A stretch of 64,000 bases of DNA from Paenibacillus eucommiae (GTDB lineage Bacteria; Bacillota; Bacilli; Paenibacillales; NBRC-103111), in contig NZ_JAGGLB010000007.1 of assembly GCF_017874215.1 (NCBI RefSeq), forward strand, positions 229,969 through 293,968, given 5' to 3'. Below, piece by piece: positions 7,650 through 16,372 of the stretch (position 1 is the stretch's first letter; every line of letters begins with the position of its first letter). The position numbers and the translations under genes were made by a program. Under the pieces are notes generated by a model. The model did no database searches. It saw only the letters and a list, made by a program, of their open reading frames with translations, and was not told where the DNA came from.

Positions 7650-8173
7650 AGTCGACCGCCCTCAAATTGAGCGTGTGCTTGACTTAACGATGTTTTTCAT
7701 CGTTAAAGGTAGTGTTTCCAGGTCAACCAGCCACTTTAATGATGATTTTCATCGCTATATGAGCGCGTATGGTACTTCGCGGTGGATAAAAGGGATTTTA
7801 ACGATGATTTTCATTGTTAAAGTAAGAATGTGGAGACGCAACGTGCTTTTAACGATGAAAATCATCGTTAAAGCAGCAGCACTTCATCCCCAGCGCCTGT
7901 GCCCGCTAGGAAATCACCTCCAGCCAAGAGAAAACCCTTGCTGGCTGTCCGTTTGAGCTTGGTGTTCGTGCCATTCGTACGATTGTAGCTGAAAAGAGGG
8001 AATGGCTGTGGGTGGAAGAGCGTTAGCGCCCGCCTTTAAAGATTTGTTCCTACCTCCTCATCAATTCCATTCAAGGGAACAAATCTTTAACCGCGGCTGG
8101 AGCCCACAGCCATTCCCTCCGTCATACACCAACGCTATGAACACGCTCATCAAAGGACGCCGCAAGGCTTTTG
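7650..8173 (-). repeat. Modular intergenic repeat element, copy B (inverted)
   Basis: This is the best preserved copy and is in reverse orientation to copies A and C. Modules on the plus strand are: AATTGAGCGTGTGCTTGAC; four palindromes (7683-7872); CCAGCGCCTGTGCCCGCTAGG; CTTGCTGGCTGTCCGTTTGA; a large imperfect hairpin (7996-8120) with outer arms GAGGGAATGGCTGTGGG and CCCACAGCCATTCCCTC and inner arms AAAGATTTGTTCC and GGAACAAATCTTT; and ACACGCTCATCAAAGGACGC (8141-8160). It closely matches copy C over about 290 bp when reversed. Short open frames here are by-products of the repeat. Confidence 0.85.
7683..7872. repeat. Array of four 25-bp palindromes (copy B)
   Basis: Palindromes lie at about 7684-7708, 7735-7758, 7797-7821 and 7848-7872, spaced 51, 62 and 51. 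Read in reverse, this is the same spacing rhythm as copy A. Centres alternate between AAAAA and AAAAT types. Confidence 0.85.
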
Positions 8174-8284
8174 TCCCATTCAGGGGAATTATGGATAAAT
8201 TTCTAGTTTTCAGTAAAGTAAGTTATGATAATAGGATATCCTTCAAAAAAAACCAAAACCATTTATGCAGAGGAGCGAACTGAA

Positions 8285-9034
8285 ATGTTACAAAACAAAG
8301 TAGCGATCGTTACAGGTGCAGGATCTGGAATGGGAAGAGCCATTGCTGTTCTGTTTGCCGCCAAAGGTGCAAAAGTGATAGTCACGGACATTAATCAAGG
8401 AAACATCGACAAGGTAGTCACTGAAATCAAGGAAGCTGGCGGGACAGCAATAGGACTAACACTTGACGTCTCCAAAGAATCAGAAGTGCAAGAAATCATC
8501 AACAAAGCCGTAGAGACTTACGGTACTCTCGATATTGCAGTTAATAATGCGGGGATTATGGATAATTTCGTACCTGCTGCTGAGCTTACTAATGAGCATT
8601 GGGATCGCGTGATTGGGATCAACCTGAACGGACCTATGTATGTATCACGGGCTTCCCTGCAGGTTATGCTTAAGCAAGGAAAAGGAGTAATCGTCAACAT
8701 CGCTTCCGTCGGCGGCTTATTCGGGGCAAGAGGCGGAGCTGCCTATGTAGCCTCCAAGCACGGACTCATTGGGCTAACTAAAAACATTGCAGCCACTTAC
8801 GGATTAAAGGGCATACGAGCAAATGTGGTTGCCCCTGGAGCAGTCAAAACCAACATTGGCTCCACAATTACGGAGCCTAATGCCATAGGTTTGGAAGCTA
8901 TTCAAAGAGCAGGACAAGGTCCCGCTGGAGAAGCGGAAGAAATTGCAAATGTAGCTTTGTTCCTGGCCTCTGATGCCTCCAGCTTTGTTAATGGAGCTGT
9001 TGTTACTGCGGACGGTGGCTGGACCGCCCATTAA
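8285..9034 (+). CDS. SDR family NAD(P)-dependent oxidoreductase
   Basis: 249 residues from ATG 8285, chosen because GAGGAG precedes it and the family N-terminus (KVAIVTGAGSGMG) starts there. Classical short-chain dehydrogenase: nucleotide-binding TGAGSGMG at 10-17, NNAG at 87-90, catalytic Ser141, Tyr154 and Lys158 (YVASK), and a C-terminal SFVNGAVVTADGGW that closes the fold. Asp35 after the second strand favours NAD over NADP. It probably oxidises or reduces a small alcohol or ketone in the cytoplasm; the substrate cannot be told. It is a single gene between repeat copy B and a bidirectional terminator. Confidence 0.92.
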   Translation: MLQNKVAIVTGAGSGMGRAIAVLFAAKGAKVIVTDINQGNIDKVVTEIKEAGGTAIGLTLDVSKESEVQEIINKAVETYGTLDIAVNNAGIMDNFVPAAELTNEHWDRVIGINLNGPMYVSRASLQVMLKQGKGVIVNIASVGGLFGARGGAAYVASKHGLIGLTKNIAATYGLKGIRANVVAPGAVKTNIGSTITEPNAIGLEAIQRAGQGPAGEAEEIANVALFLASDASSFVNGAVVTADGGWTAH

Positions 9035-9042
9035 TATGCCAA

Positions 9043-9080
9043 AAAAATCGGGAGGCTTCAGCGATGAGCTCCCGATTTTT
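9043..9080. terminator. Bidirectional terminator between the SDR gene and the germination operon
   Basis: AAAAATCGGGAG (9043-9054) pairs with CTCCCGATTTTT (9069-9080). A/T runs on both sides let it serve the SDR gene (plus) and the germination operon (minus). Confidence 0.85.
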
Positions 9081-9122
9081 CTCTGGATTTTTTTGAAGGC
9101 TCTATGCGTATAATCGATATAC

Positions 9123-10292
9123 TTATCGCTTAAAATAGGGCTTAGCTGCATTCATCCCAGTGTTCATAAGCTTCACGTCCACCTCTACAGTAAAGTTGAT
9201 ATGAGAAAACCGCTCCTCCCAATCCGGCTTCCATTTCTTCCATAATTGATTGTGAGTCCGGTACATATGGATGCCAATTCCCAGTACGTCTGTTTTCTGC
9301 TGCTGCAGCAGCGTTATTGTTTTTCGAAGACGTTCCTCAGTTACTCGTTTGATTTTAGTCCTGAATTTATTTACTTCTTCTTTAGTAACAACCTCAGAAC
9401 AGTTCAACTCGCCTACAGCTCCTTCCACAGTAATGATAAACTTTACAGCAAGCGAATCTCCATTGATTATAGGATTCACTTTGGTTTGTACCTGAATGAC
9501 TTCAAAAGAATCACTTGTTTCGACTTTTTTATCGCTCTCTTTACTACAGGGAATATCGATAATTCCACCTTTGAATTTATTCATTAGCATCAACAAGTAA
9601 GGAGTATGAGCAGGAGGAATAAGACTAGACATTTTCCTTTCGGGAAAATTTAAGACAGCCAGTCCGGCAATGCTAACCCCTTCTTTGGGCATAAGGCTTA
9701 TGGTCGCATAAGGAACAACAATTCCACTCGGTCCCTCTTCATGAGCCTGTATCGTTAAGTCGGTGATCGACATCTCCAGCGTCTTTGCGGATAGCTTGGA
9801 TGCGTGTTCCTCAATCTTTTTCAGCTGCTGCCCCATCGTATTTTCAATTAATGGTTGAATATGCAAATAATCGCCTGCCCTGCCTTCTGTAATCAGGATG
9901 GAGATGGAACCACGCGGCTCATGGTCACGGGAGAAAAAATCAAGAATTTTGTGAATTTCTCTAGACTTTGCGATTTCTTCACTGATGAGAAGCACCTGCA
10001 TATGGCTCCACTGCAGCTTCCTGCCCAGCTCCGTCGTTGCATCCCGGGAAGCTCCCAATAGTGTATTGCTGTTCGTTACAATATCAATATAGGATTTCCC
10101 CGGGCTGCCCTGCCCGCTCGAATCTCCATTAGGCTTATAAATATGGGTAGTCAGCGATATTTTACCGTCATCAGTCTGATCAATTGCAGCTGCTTGAACA
10201 AAACCCCAGTCGGTTAGCTCAACCCTATTCCAACATCCGGTTAAAGTAAATGCTGTGATTGCGATAACGATGGCAGCCATAAACAATCTCAT
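9123..10292 (-). CDS. Germinant receptor C subunit, Ger(x)C lipoprotein
   Basis: 389 residues. The N-terminus MRLFMAAIVIAITAFTLTGC is a lipoprotein signal with lipobox LTGC; Cys20 would be lipidated and anchor the protein on the outer face of the spore inner membrane. The start WNRVELTDWGFVQAAAIDQT is typical of Ger(x)C proteins (GerAC, GerBC, GerKC), which form the germinant receptor with the A and B subunits. It is the last gene of the D-B-A-C operon, 20 bp after the A gene. Confidence 0.93.
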   Translation of the reverse strand: MRLFMAAIVIAITAFTLTGCWNRVELTDWGFVQAAAIDQTDDGKISLTTHIYKPNGDSSGQGSPGKSYIDIVTNSNTLLGASRDATTELGRKLQWSHMQVLLISEEIAKSREIHKILDFFSRDHEPRGSISILITEGRAGDYLHIQPLIENTMGQQLKKIEEHASKLSAKTLEMSITDLTIQAHEEGPSGIVVPYATISLMPKEGVSIAGLAVLNFPERKMSSLIPPAHTPYLLMLMNKFKGGIIDIPCSKESDKKVETSDSFEVIQVQTKVNPIINGDSLAVKFIITVEGAVGELNCSEVVTKEEVNKFRTKIKRVTEERLRKTITLLQQQKTDVLGIGIHMYRTHNQLWKKWKPDWEERFSHINFTVEVDVKLMNTGMNAAKPYFKR

Positions 10293-10312
10293 AGTGTCCT
10301 CCAGGTATGCTG

Positions 10313-11830
10313 TTATGGCGAGCTTTTCCCCCGTGATTTATGTAGATGACGGTTCCGCGGCGAGCGCAGAAGGCGCTTTAAAGGTGCCCGGATAAACACA
10401 TCCCGCATATCCTTCAGCTGCAGCGGAGCTAACGAGGATAAATACGGCTGGCCGAGTGTATGCAGACTGGTCAGATGCAGAAACGTAAGCAGAAAAACAA
10501 TCATAAGCCCAAAGCCGCCTAACATTCCGGCAGCAACCATAAACGGAAACCGCAGCACCCTGACTGCAATAGCCATGTCATAATGGGGAATCGCAAAGGA
10601 TGCGATCCCAGTCAGAGCTACGACGATAACCATAGTCGGTGAAGCGATCTTCGCCTGAATGGCTGCCTGCCCAATAACAAGCGCTCCTACGATACTAACT
10701 GCTGATCCAACCGGACGCGGCAAGCGAATCCCCGCTTCTCTCAACAATTCGAAACAAACCTCCATAATTAAAGCTTCCAGAAAGGCAGGGAATGGAATAC
10801 CCTCCCGAGTGCCCAATATAGCCAGCAAAAGAACCGTGGGGATTAACTCAGGATGGAAGGTGGAGAAGGCTACATAAATGCTTGGCAAAGTAAGTGCTAT
10901 AAAAAAGGCCAATACTCTCAGCAAGCGGATTAGCGTCGAATAAACTGTACGGACATAGTAATCTTCACTAGTTCCAAAAAAGTCCACAAACAGGGAAGGA
11001 CAGATCAGAATCATAGGTGAGTTTTCCACTAGAACGAGTATTTTACCATCAAGCACAGCAGCGGCAGCTGTGTCTGTTCGTTCTGTATATCGATGCTGGG
11101 GGAATGGCGAGTAAGTGGAATCTTCAATCCACTCTTCAATATAGGAGGTACCCTGCACCTCATAGGGTTCGATATTTTGAAGCCGGTTTCTAAATTCCTT
11201 TAGCACCTCAGGATTGACGGCTTGCTCTAAGTAAGCGAAAGCGACCTTTGTTTTCATAATTGTCCCTGCGATAAAAAATTCAATTTTGAACAGGGGAGAT
11301 TTGACCCGCTGACGCAGCATCCCCAGATTGGTATCCAAGTTCTCTACCGTTCCTTCTCGTGGCCCCTGCACAACAGGCTCGCTGGTAGGCTCCGTTACCG
11401 CTCTTTTATTAATTTTATTCATTTTGTAGCTGATCGCCTGGTTCCATTGATCAAAAAAAATGAGGACAAAGCCTTCCAATAGGTGCCGCTGAACTTCTTC
11501 ATAGGTGCTGAGCAAAACTCTGGACTGTGACGAGACACCGGTATGTGTGTAATAATACCGCACTTGCTCAGGAGAAATAGGCTCTGTCATCCCTGCTTCA
11601 TGCTGGACCAGGTCCTGTAGCGTCGATTTCATATACTCATTGTGGTCATCTTCAACCAGAGACTGACAACATACAGAAAAAGCCGCATATTTCAAAGCAG
11701 GTCCATAACTCCAAGATTCAATCATCATATCCTGGCAGTTAGCGAATATTTGCTCGAACCATTTACGATTAAGATTCAAGTCCCATGAAATCTCCTGACC
11801 TATTGACATGTTTTCCAGCATCTCACCCAT
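10313..11830 (-). CDS. Germinant receptor A subunit, GerA family
   Basis: 505 residues. A soluble N-terminal region (about 1-290, with the conserved EGTVENLDTNLGMLRQRVKSP) leads into a membrane domain of several helices (about 300-460, including GTREGIPFPAFLEALIMEVC and LPRPVGSAVSIVGALVIGQA), then a short charged tail. This is the standard layout of GerAA/GerBA/GerKA. With the B and C subunits it senses germinants and triggers ion release from the dormant spore. It lies 12 bp downstream of the B gene. Confidence 0.95.
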   Translation of the reverse strand: MGEMLENMSIGQEISWDLNLNRKWFEQIFANCQDMMIESWSYGPALKYAAFSVCCQSLVEDDHNEYMKSTLQDLVQHEAGMTEPISPEQVRYYYTHTGVSSQSRVLLSTYEEVQRHLLEGFVLIFFDQWNQAISYKMNKINKRAVTEPTSEPVVQGPREGTVENLDTNLGMLRQRVKSPLFKIEFFIAGTIMKTKVAFAYLEQAVNPEVLKEFRNRLQNIEPYEVQGTSYIEEWIEDSTYSPFPQHRYTERTDTAAAAVLDGKILVLVENSPMILICPSLFVDFFGTSEDYYVRTVYSTLIRLLRVLAFFIALTLPSIYVAFSTFHPELIPTVLLLAILGTREGIPFPAFLEALIMEVCFELLREAGIRLPRPVGSAVSIVGALVIGQAAIQAKIASPTMVIVVALTGIASFAIPHYDMAIAVRVLRFPFMVAAGMLGGFGLMIVFLLTFLHLTSLHTLGQPYLSSLAPLQLKDMRDVFIRAPLKRLLRSPRNRHLHKSRGKSSP

Positions 11831-11842
11831 TCAGCATCCCCC

Positions 11843-12958
11843 CTATACTCCCGCTTTTACCCTTCTCTTGAATATAGATTTACATATAGTAATGATAGTA
11901 AGCAGAAAAACCACCGAACAGCCGATAGTCACTACAACAAAGGGCCAAATCCTATACACTTGGTCATTGAAATCTGAAGGGTCTTTGAACATAGTGAGTG
12001 ACAGAAAGATGCAGACTAGTGTAATGGGGTAAATCAGCACGCTCTTTTTCTCAAGGTTAAACAGCTTACTTAAGATTGTATCGAGAATGAACAAATACAC
12101 AGTAGCCTTCATATAAGAGCCAACAATTAAAGCAATACCGATAACAGATTCGATTCGTTGAATCACTTCGGCGATTTGAATTTCACCGGCAAGCCTGTAT
12201 AGAGAATACTTGAAAAATCCGGCGGCCGGACCGAAAGCCATCAGAGTGCTTAAAGTCGAGAGGGTCAGTAAAATACCTGTGACCGTAAGAGCTGCATACA
12301 AATGCTTGCCCAAAGTAGCTTCTTTATCCAACCGAACGAACGGAAGTATCATAGAAAAAAAGACAACTTCGCCAAAAGGAAAACCGGAAACAATAAAAGC
12401 ACCATGCAGGATGGGCTTGATCCCCTCAGGAAAAAGTGGCAGCAAAAACTCCGGCTTGTACAAAGGAACAGCCATAATGATAACAGCAGCAGAAAATAAG
12501 ATCATAATGAATACCAAAAGCACGAACATTCGCGCAATAACCTTCACACCTGCCCTTACCGTCAACGCCGCTGTCAATAAACTCATCGCATTAAATACAT
12601 AGCTGGGTGTATCCCTCATCATTACACTTGTAAAAAAGTCTCCTATTCCCGCATCAACCGCTGATATAGAAAATAAAAGCATCATTACAAAGCAAACCGC
12701 AATGAAAAAAGCCAAAAACCTCCCAAGTAGAAGCCGGCTGTATCCGATCAGGTCAAGACCGTTATGCACGCGGTTCAAATAAAGGATACAAGCTAAAACC
12801 AGCATACCGAAACCGTAAGCAATGATTAGCGACAGCCAGGCTCCATTCTGTGCGACATCCGCCAGCGGATTTGGAATAAACACGATGGCCGAGCCAGTCA
12901 AGCAGGCAATTAACAAGGAAGCTAATTGAATGGAGGAAATAGTAGTTGGTTCATTCAT
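11843..12958 (-). CDS. Germinant receptor B subunit, GerAB family permease
   Basis: 371 residues with about ten membrane helices, the size and pattern of the GerAB/GerKB family in the APC transporter superfamily. The N-terminus (ISSIQLASLLIACLTGSAIV) and SGFPFGEVVFFSMILPF are typical. In B. subtilis this subunit holds the amino-acid germinant pocket. It is the second gene of the operon, following the small D gene. Confidence 0.94.
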   Translation of the reverse strand: MNEPTTISSIQLASLLIACLTGSAIVFIPNPLADVAQNGAWLSLIIAYGFGMLVLACILYLNRVHNGLDLIGYSRLLLGRFLAFFIAVCFVMMLLFSISAVDAGIGDFFTSVMMRDTPSYVFNAMSLLTAALTVRAGVKVIARMFVLLVFIMILFSAAVIIMAVPLYKPEFLLPLFPEGIKPILHGAFIVSGFPFGEVVFFSMILPFVRLDKEATLGKHLYAALTVTGILLTLSTLSTLMAFGPAAGFFKYSLYRLAGEIQIAEVIQRIESVIGIALIVGSYMKATVYLFILDTILSKLFNLEKKSVLIYPITLVCIFLSLTMFKDPSDFNDQVYRIWPFVVVTIGCSVVFLLTIITICKSIFKRRVKAGV

Positions 12959-12999
12959 TCAAAGTCCCTCCCCTCCCTTCTACCATGTAGATGATGGTC

Positions 13000-13233
13000 T
13001 TACTCAATGAGCTCCACTAGTTGCCCGGCAGGCTGTCCATACATCATACGGAGCAAGTCCGTTAAATTGGGCCACGTTGTGTTGAATAAAAAAATGAGAG
13101 CGAGATATACAGCAGGCAGTATCACCACAGCGTACCCTGCAACTTCTTTCCTGCTCATATGCTTAAGCCTGCGACCGTCACCTGCGAGCATACATGCAAA
13201 CAAGAGGAGCACAACAATGATTTTCTCAAGCAT
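13000..13233 (-). CDS. Small two-helix protein, candidate germinant receptor D subunit
   Basis: 77 residues from ATG 13233, preceded by GAGGAGG at seven bases; an upstream in-frame TTG has no ribosome site. Two hydrophobic helices (about 2-16 and 33-53) flank a basic loop with GDGRRLKHMSRKE. Size, two-helix topology and position as first gene of a ger operon match the D-subunit genes described beside many Bacillus receptors, whose products modulate germination rate. I assign it by context and topology, not by a strong motif. Confidence 0.7.
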   Translation of the reverse strand: MLEKIIVVLLLFACMLAGDGRRLKHMSRKEVAGYAVVILPAVYLALIFLFNTTWPNLTDLLRMMYGQPAGQLVELIE

Positions 13234-13285
13234 AAAAAAGCCTCCTCGCTCAGCCAATCAAAAGCAGCTTACGAACCGCTTGCTA

Positions 13286-13351
13286 ACACTGGATTACACT
13301 GGATTACACTGGATACACTGGATACACTGGATTACACTGGATACACTGGAT
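13286..13351. repeat. Tandem 9/10-bp repeat upstream of the germination operon
   Basis: Seven units of ACACTGGAT with an optional extra T. The array lies 53 bp upstream of the D gene start, so it is in the leader or promoter region. Such arrays change copy number by slippage. Confidence 0.9.
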
Positions 13352-13440
13352 CCGTGATTCGCCAATTTGATTATTTTTTCATTAAAATGCATATTTTATG
13401 CAAAATGGCATGATACGCTGCTTTCTATGGCGAAATCATA

Positions 13441-13500
13441 TGGCCGCTCAAACGGACTGCCAACAGAGATTTCTCTCCTGAGGGAAAGGGATAGTGGCAA
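13441..13500 (+). repeat. Fragment of the modular repeat family
   Basis: CGCTCAAACGGACTGCCAAC followed by AGAGATTTCTCTCCTGAGG and AAGGGATAGTGG matches the end block of copy C (about 58309-58356) and part of copy A. The other modules are absent. Beyond this and the tandem array I see nothing in the stretch 13234-13592. Confidence 0.65.
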
Positions 13501-13592
13501 TAGCGAAAAACTGTGCCTCCTTTCCACAACTTTCTATTAAGTTAAAAAAAGGATGCATCAGCTTCACTGACACACCCCCAAAAAAAACAATC

Positions 13593-14033
13593 TTATATTT
13601 TCATACTTACTATTAGCACAACGGATACAATCAGAACCATAAAGCTGACTAATGCAGTCAAATAGCCGGATAACCTTACATCTACGCCCTGTCCGGCGCT
13701 CAAGCTTTTTTTGGCCTTGCTGCCCAGGATGCCCGTCAGGATAAGTGCAAGGAGAATGATCGTGCCGCCTCCTCTTTCCATCAATATGAGCCAAAGAGGC
13801 CTATCTGATCCCAAGTCCATCTCCAACAGCATCAAAACGCCACTTATCAAAACAACGACTGCACTAGGATGAGCAAGCATACTAAAGACGCGGATGATCC
13901 TTTTCGCTAGCGTATTAGTTTCCTGGGAACCAAGCTGCTTTTTTAACATGGATAGCATGACGATAATAGCAAGTAAAGCACCGAGCCAAATAAATAAACC
14001 TGTCAGGTGTAAAAATAGCATTATTCCAAACAT
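13593..14033 (-). CDS. Four-helix membrane protein
   Basis: 146 residues with four predicted helices. The first helix contains HLTGLFIWLGALL, a His followed by Trp-Leu-Gly, as seen in CopD-like and DUF2269-like membrane proteins, which may bind metal or heme; I cannot assign it firmly. GGAGG precedes ATG 14033. It lies 44 bp downstream of the MMPL exporter gene and is probably co-transcribed with it. Confidence 0.75.
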   Translation of the reverse strand: MFGIMLFLHLTGLFIWLGALLAIIVMLSMLKKQLGSQETNTLAKRIIRVFSMLAHPSAVVVLISGVLMLLEMDLGSDRPLWLILMERGGGTIILLALILTGILGSKAKKSLSAGQGVDVRLSGYLTALVSFMVLIVSVVLIVSMKI

Positions 14034-14077
14034 GGTATGAACCTCCTGCTAAAAAGTGATGGTTTCTCCTGTAGTTG

Positions 14078-16300
14078 CTACTTGCGAATGATAGATATAG
14101 AATCAGCTTGCTGCTTCGCATGACTTCTTTTTCCCATATAGGTCATAATTGCAGGCAGCAGCATGCCTCGAACGAGGAATGTATCCATTAGAATCCCTAT
14201 TGCCATCATCAGCCCGAACAAGAATAGCTCTTGGAGCGGCTGCGTAATTAGCACACAAAATGTCGCAGCAAGAATAATGCCCGCCGATGAAATGACTCCC
14301 CCGGTTAAAGCCACTCCCCTGCTTATCGCTTCTTTCCAGGCATATTTCCGGGCTTCCTCCTTGATCCGTGAAACCAGCATGATGTTATAATCAACGCCCA
14401 GCGCTATGAGAAATACAAAGGTATATAAAGGAAGTCGATAGCTGATCGCATCGTAGCCTAGTAGTGTATGAAACACCAGCCAGCTTATACCTAGAGTTGC
14501 TGTGTACGATAGCAGCATCGTGGCCAGCATCGTAAGTGCGAGCGCTATAGACCTGGCCTGGAAGGCGAGCATAATAGCAATGAATATAGCAATCAGTGAA
14601 AAAGTCATAACTGTATCACGTTGATTCATGCTTCGCACATCCAGCTTTTCTGCAGTCTGTCCTGCATATTGCAGCGTATATCGGGATGGATCGAACCCGC
14701 TTTGCTGCAGCAGAGACTTTTCACTGCTCCGGAAAACTTCCATTACATCTAGAGCCGCTTGATCGTAAGGATTATCCTGCAAGGTCATTTGAAGCTTGAT
14801 CGCATTCTTTTGCTCAGACAGGAAGTTTCTTGGCAGGGCTGCATCCTCTGCAGCTAGCTCTGGTGTAATTTCAGGCGAAATCCCGCTTACTCCTGCCTGC
14901 TTCTTGATGGACTCTGTTAATGCGATCAGCTTGGCCGTAAAGGAGGAATCCAGCACGATCTCGTCGTCTGATTGCAGAATAACAGTAGCAGGCGCCAGCT
15001 GTCCTTGCGGGAAGCGCTGCTCCAAAATTTCAAAGCCCTGGCGTGATGAAATATCGTCCGGAAATGACTTCAGGAGATTAAACGAATATTTCACTGTTAC
15101 AACATTCATTGAGGCACTAATCAGTACCAGGAGCAGCACACCTGCTGTGACTGCCGGCTTTTTCGTTACGAAAGCGCCTGTTCGCGTCCAAAACCCGGTC
15201 GGCTTCATCTCTTTATCCTCCAGCTTCGGAACGAAGGGCCAGAACGCTTTGCGTCCAATCAGCGTAAATACGGCGGGAATCAGCGTAAGTCCTCCGAGCA
15301 GAATCACCACCAAAGCAACAGAAAACACAGGGGCAAAGTGATGATAAGGCTTGAATACAGCCGTGAACAAGGTCAGCATAGCTGCAAGCACGGTGCCGCC
15401 ACTGAATAATATAGGCTCCGCTACTTGAGATAGCGCGATTTTCATCGCATCGTTTTTCGAGCCGATTTTCTTCAGCTCCTCCCGATAACGGGAGAAAATG
15501 AACAAGCAATAGTCCGTCAGCACGGCAAACAGCAGGATCATCATAATGGAAAGAGCTTGCTTGTCTACGATAAACCATCCGTTTTTGGCCGCTAATCCCA
15601 AAACCCGGTCGACTACCTGATAGACCATCCCTGCGATAACTAGTGGAATAATGGCCAGCAAGGGGGACCTGTAAATAATCATCAGAAGGATTAGAATCAA
15701 ACCGATCGTCGCGAACATCAGAACCAAATCGGCATTTTTGAAAAGCGAAATAGTATCTGCGCCGATGCCGGCAGGTCCCGTAATTTCAAACTGGATATTT
15801 CCGAGACCTGTGTGTTCAACCTTGCTTCGGATCTGTTCCAGCGTTTTGAATATTTGATCAGATTCTAAATCCTTCCTCAAGGATGCGTTCAGCAAAACTG
15901 TCGTTTGGTCATCAGAAAACAATTGATCTTGTAAAGCTTCTGGAAACTGGTGAAAAGGCATGGCGCTGGCTATATTCTCAGGCTTATCAGCGGATGAAAG
16001 CCATTCGCTAATCCCAGAGATTTTGGCCCTTTCATCATCGGTGATCGCTTGCTGTCCATGAAACACCAGCAGCGCAGGCAGCCCATCTTCTGATGGGAAC
16101 TGTTCTTCCAGCAGCGACTGGGCCACAGCCGACGGGGTATTCTCATGAATACTCTGCTCGTCGCTGCTGATTGCATGCTTCTTGGCCCCTGGTGCAATTC
16201 CACTCAAAACGATAATGATCAGAAGCCAACAGATGACAACAATTTTGGCTCCTTTCGGGCTGCTTATAAAGCGGGCCCATGTATGCAAGGATCGATTCAT
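14078..16300 (-). CDS. MMPL family (RND-type) membrane exporter
   Basis: 740 residues from ATG 16300 (MNRSLHTWARF), with GGAGG ten bases upstream. Two halves each have an N-terminal helix, a large extracytoplasmic domain (about 45-190 and 400-545) and about five further helices. LFAVLTDYCLFIFSRYREEL and LIALGVDYNIMLVSRIKEE are the paired proton-relay segments of MMPL/YdfJ proteins. It should export lipids, antibiotics or similar compounds using proton motive force. It lies 72 bp downstream of a two-component system, as B. subtilis ydfJ does with ydfHI, so control by that system is likely. Confidence 0.92.
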   Translation of the reverse strand: MNRSLHTWARFISSPKGAKIVVICWLLIIIVLSGIAPGAKKHAISSDEQSIHENTPSAVAQSLLEEQFPSEDGLPALLVFHGQQAITDDERAKISGISEWLSSADKPENIASAMPFHQFPEALQDQLFSDDQTTVLLNASLRKDLESDQIFKTLEQIRSKVEHTGLGNIQFEITGPAGIGADTISLFKNADLVLMFATIGLILILLMIIYRSPLLAIIPLVIAGMVYQVVDRVLGLAAKNGWFIVDKQALSIMMILLFAVLTDYCLFIFSRYREELKKIGSKNDAMKIALSQVAEPILFSGGTVLAAMLTLFTAVFKPYHHFAPVFSVALVVILLGGLTLIPAVFTLIGRKAFWPFVPKLEDKEMKPTGFWTRTGAFVTKKPAVTAGVLLLVLISASMNVVTVKYSFNLLKSFPDDISSRQGFEILEQRFPQGQLAPATVILQSDDEIVLDSSFTAKLIALTESIKKQAGVSGISPEITPELAAEDAALPRNFLSEQKNAIKLQMTLQDNPYDQAALDVMEVFRSSEKSLLQQSGFDPSRYTLQYAGQTAEKLDVRSMNQRDTVMTFSLIAIFIAIMLAFQARSIALALTMLATMLLSYTATLGISWLVFHTLLGYDAISYRLPLYTFVFLIALGVDYNIMLVSRIKEEARKYAWKEAISRGVALTGGVISSAGIILAATFCVLITQPLQELFLFGLMMAIGILMDTFLVRGMLLPAIMTYMGKRSHAKQQADSISIIRK

Positions 16301-16349
16301 GCTCACATAACCTCCTGTCCTCACTCTCCCTAGATCTTAGAGCAGGATT

Positions 16350-16368
16350 ATGAACGGAGGATGAACGG
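16350..16368. promoter_or_regulatory. Direct repeat upstream of the MMPL gene, candidate response-regulator site
   Basis: ATGAACGG occurs at 16350-16357 and 16361-16368, exactly 11 bp apart, between the histidine kinase stop and the exporter start. OmpR-type regulators bind direct repeats with one-turn spacing. Weak evidence on its own. Confidence 0.35.
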
Positions 16369-16372
16369 CTCA

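Noticed and set aside
7675..8283. Two plus-strand frames in the gap before the SDR gene
   Set aside because: They lie in repeat copy B, have low-quality composition, and similar frames appear in copy C only because the DNA repeats.
13381..13420. Sigma-G promoter for the germination operon
   Set aside because: CATTTTA fits a -10 box but no GHATR box occurs 17-19 bases upstream; I could not support a promoter here.
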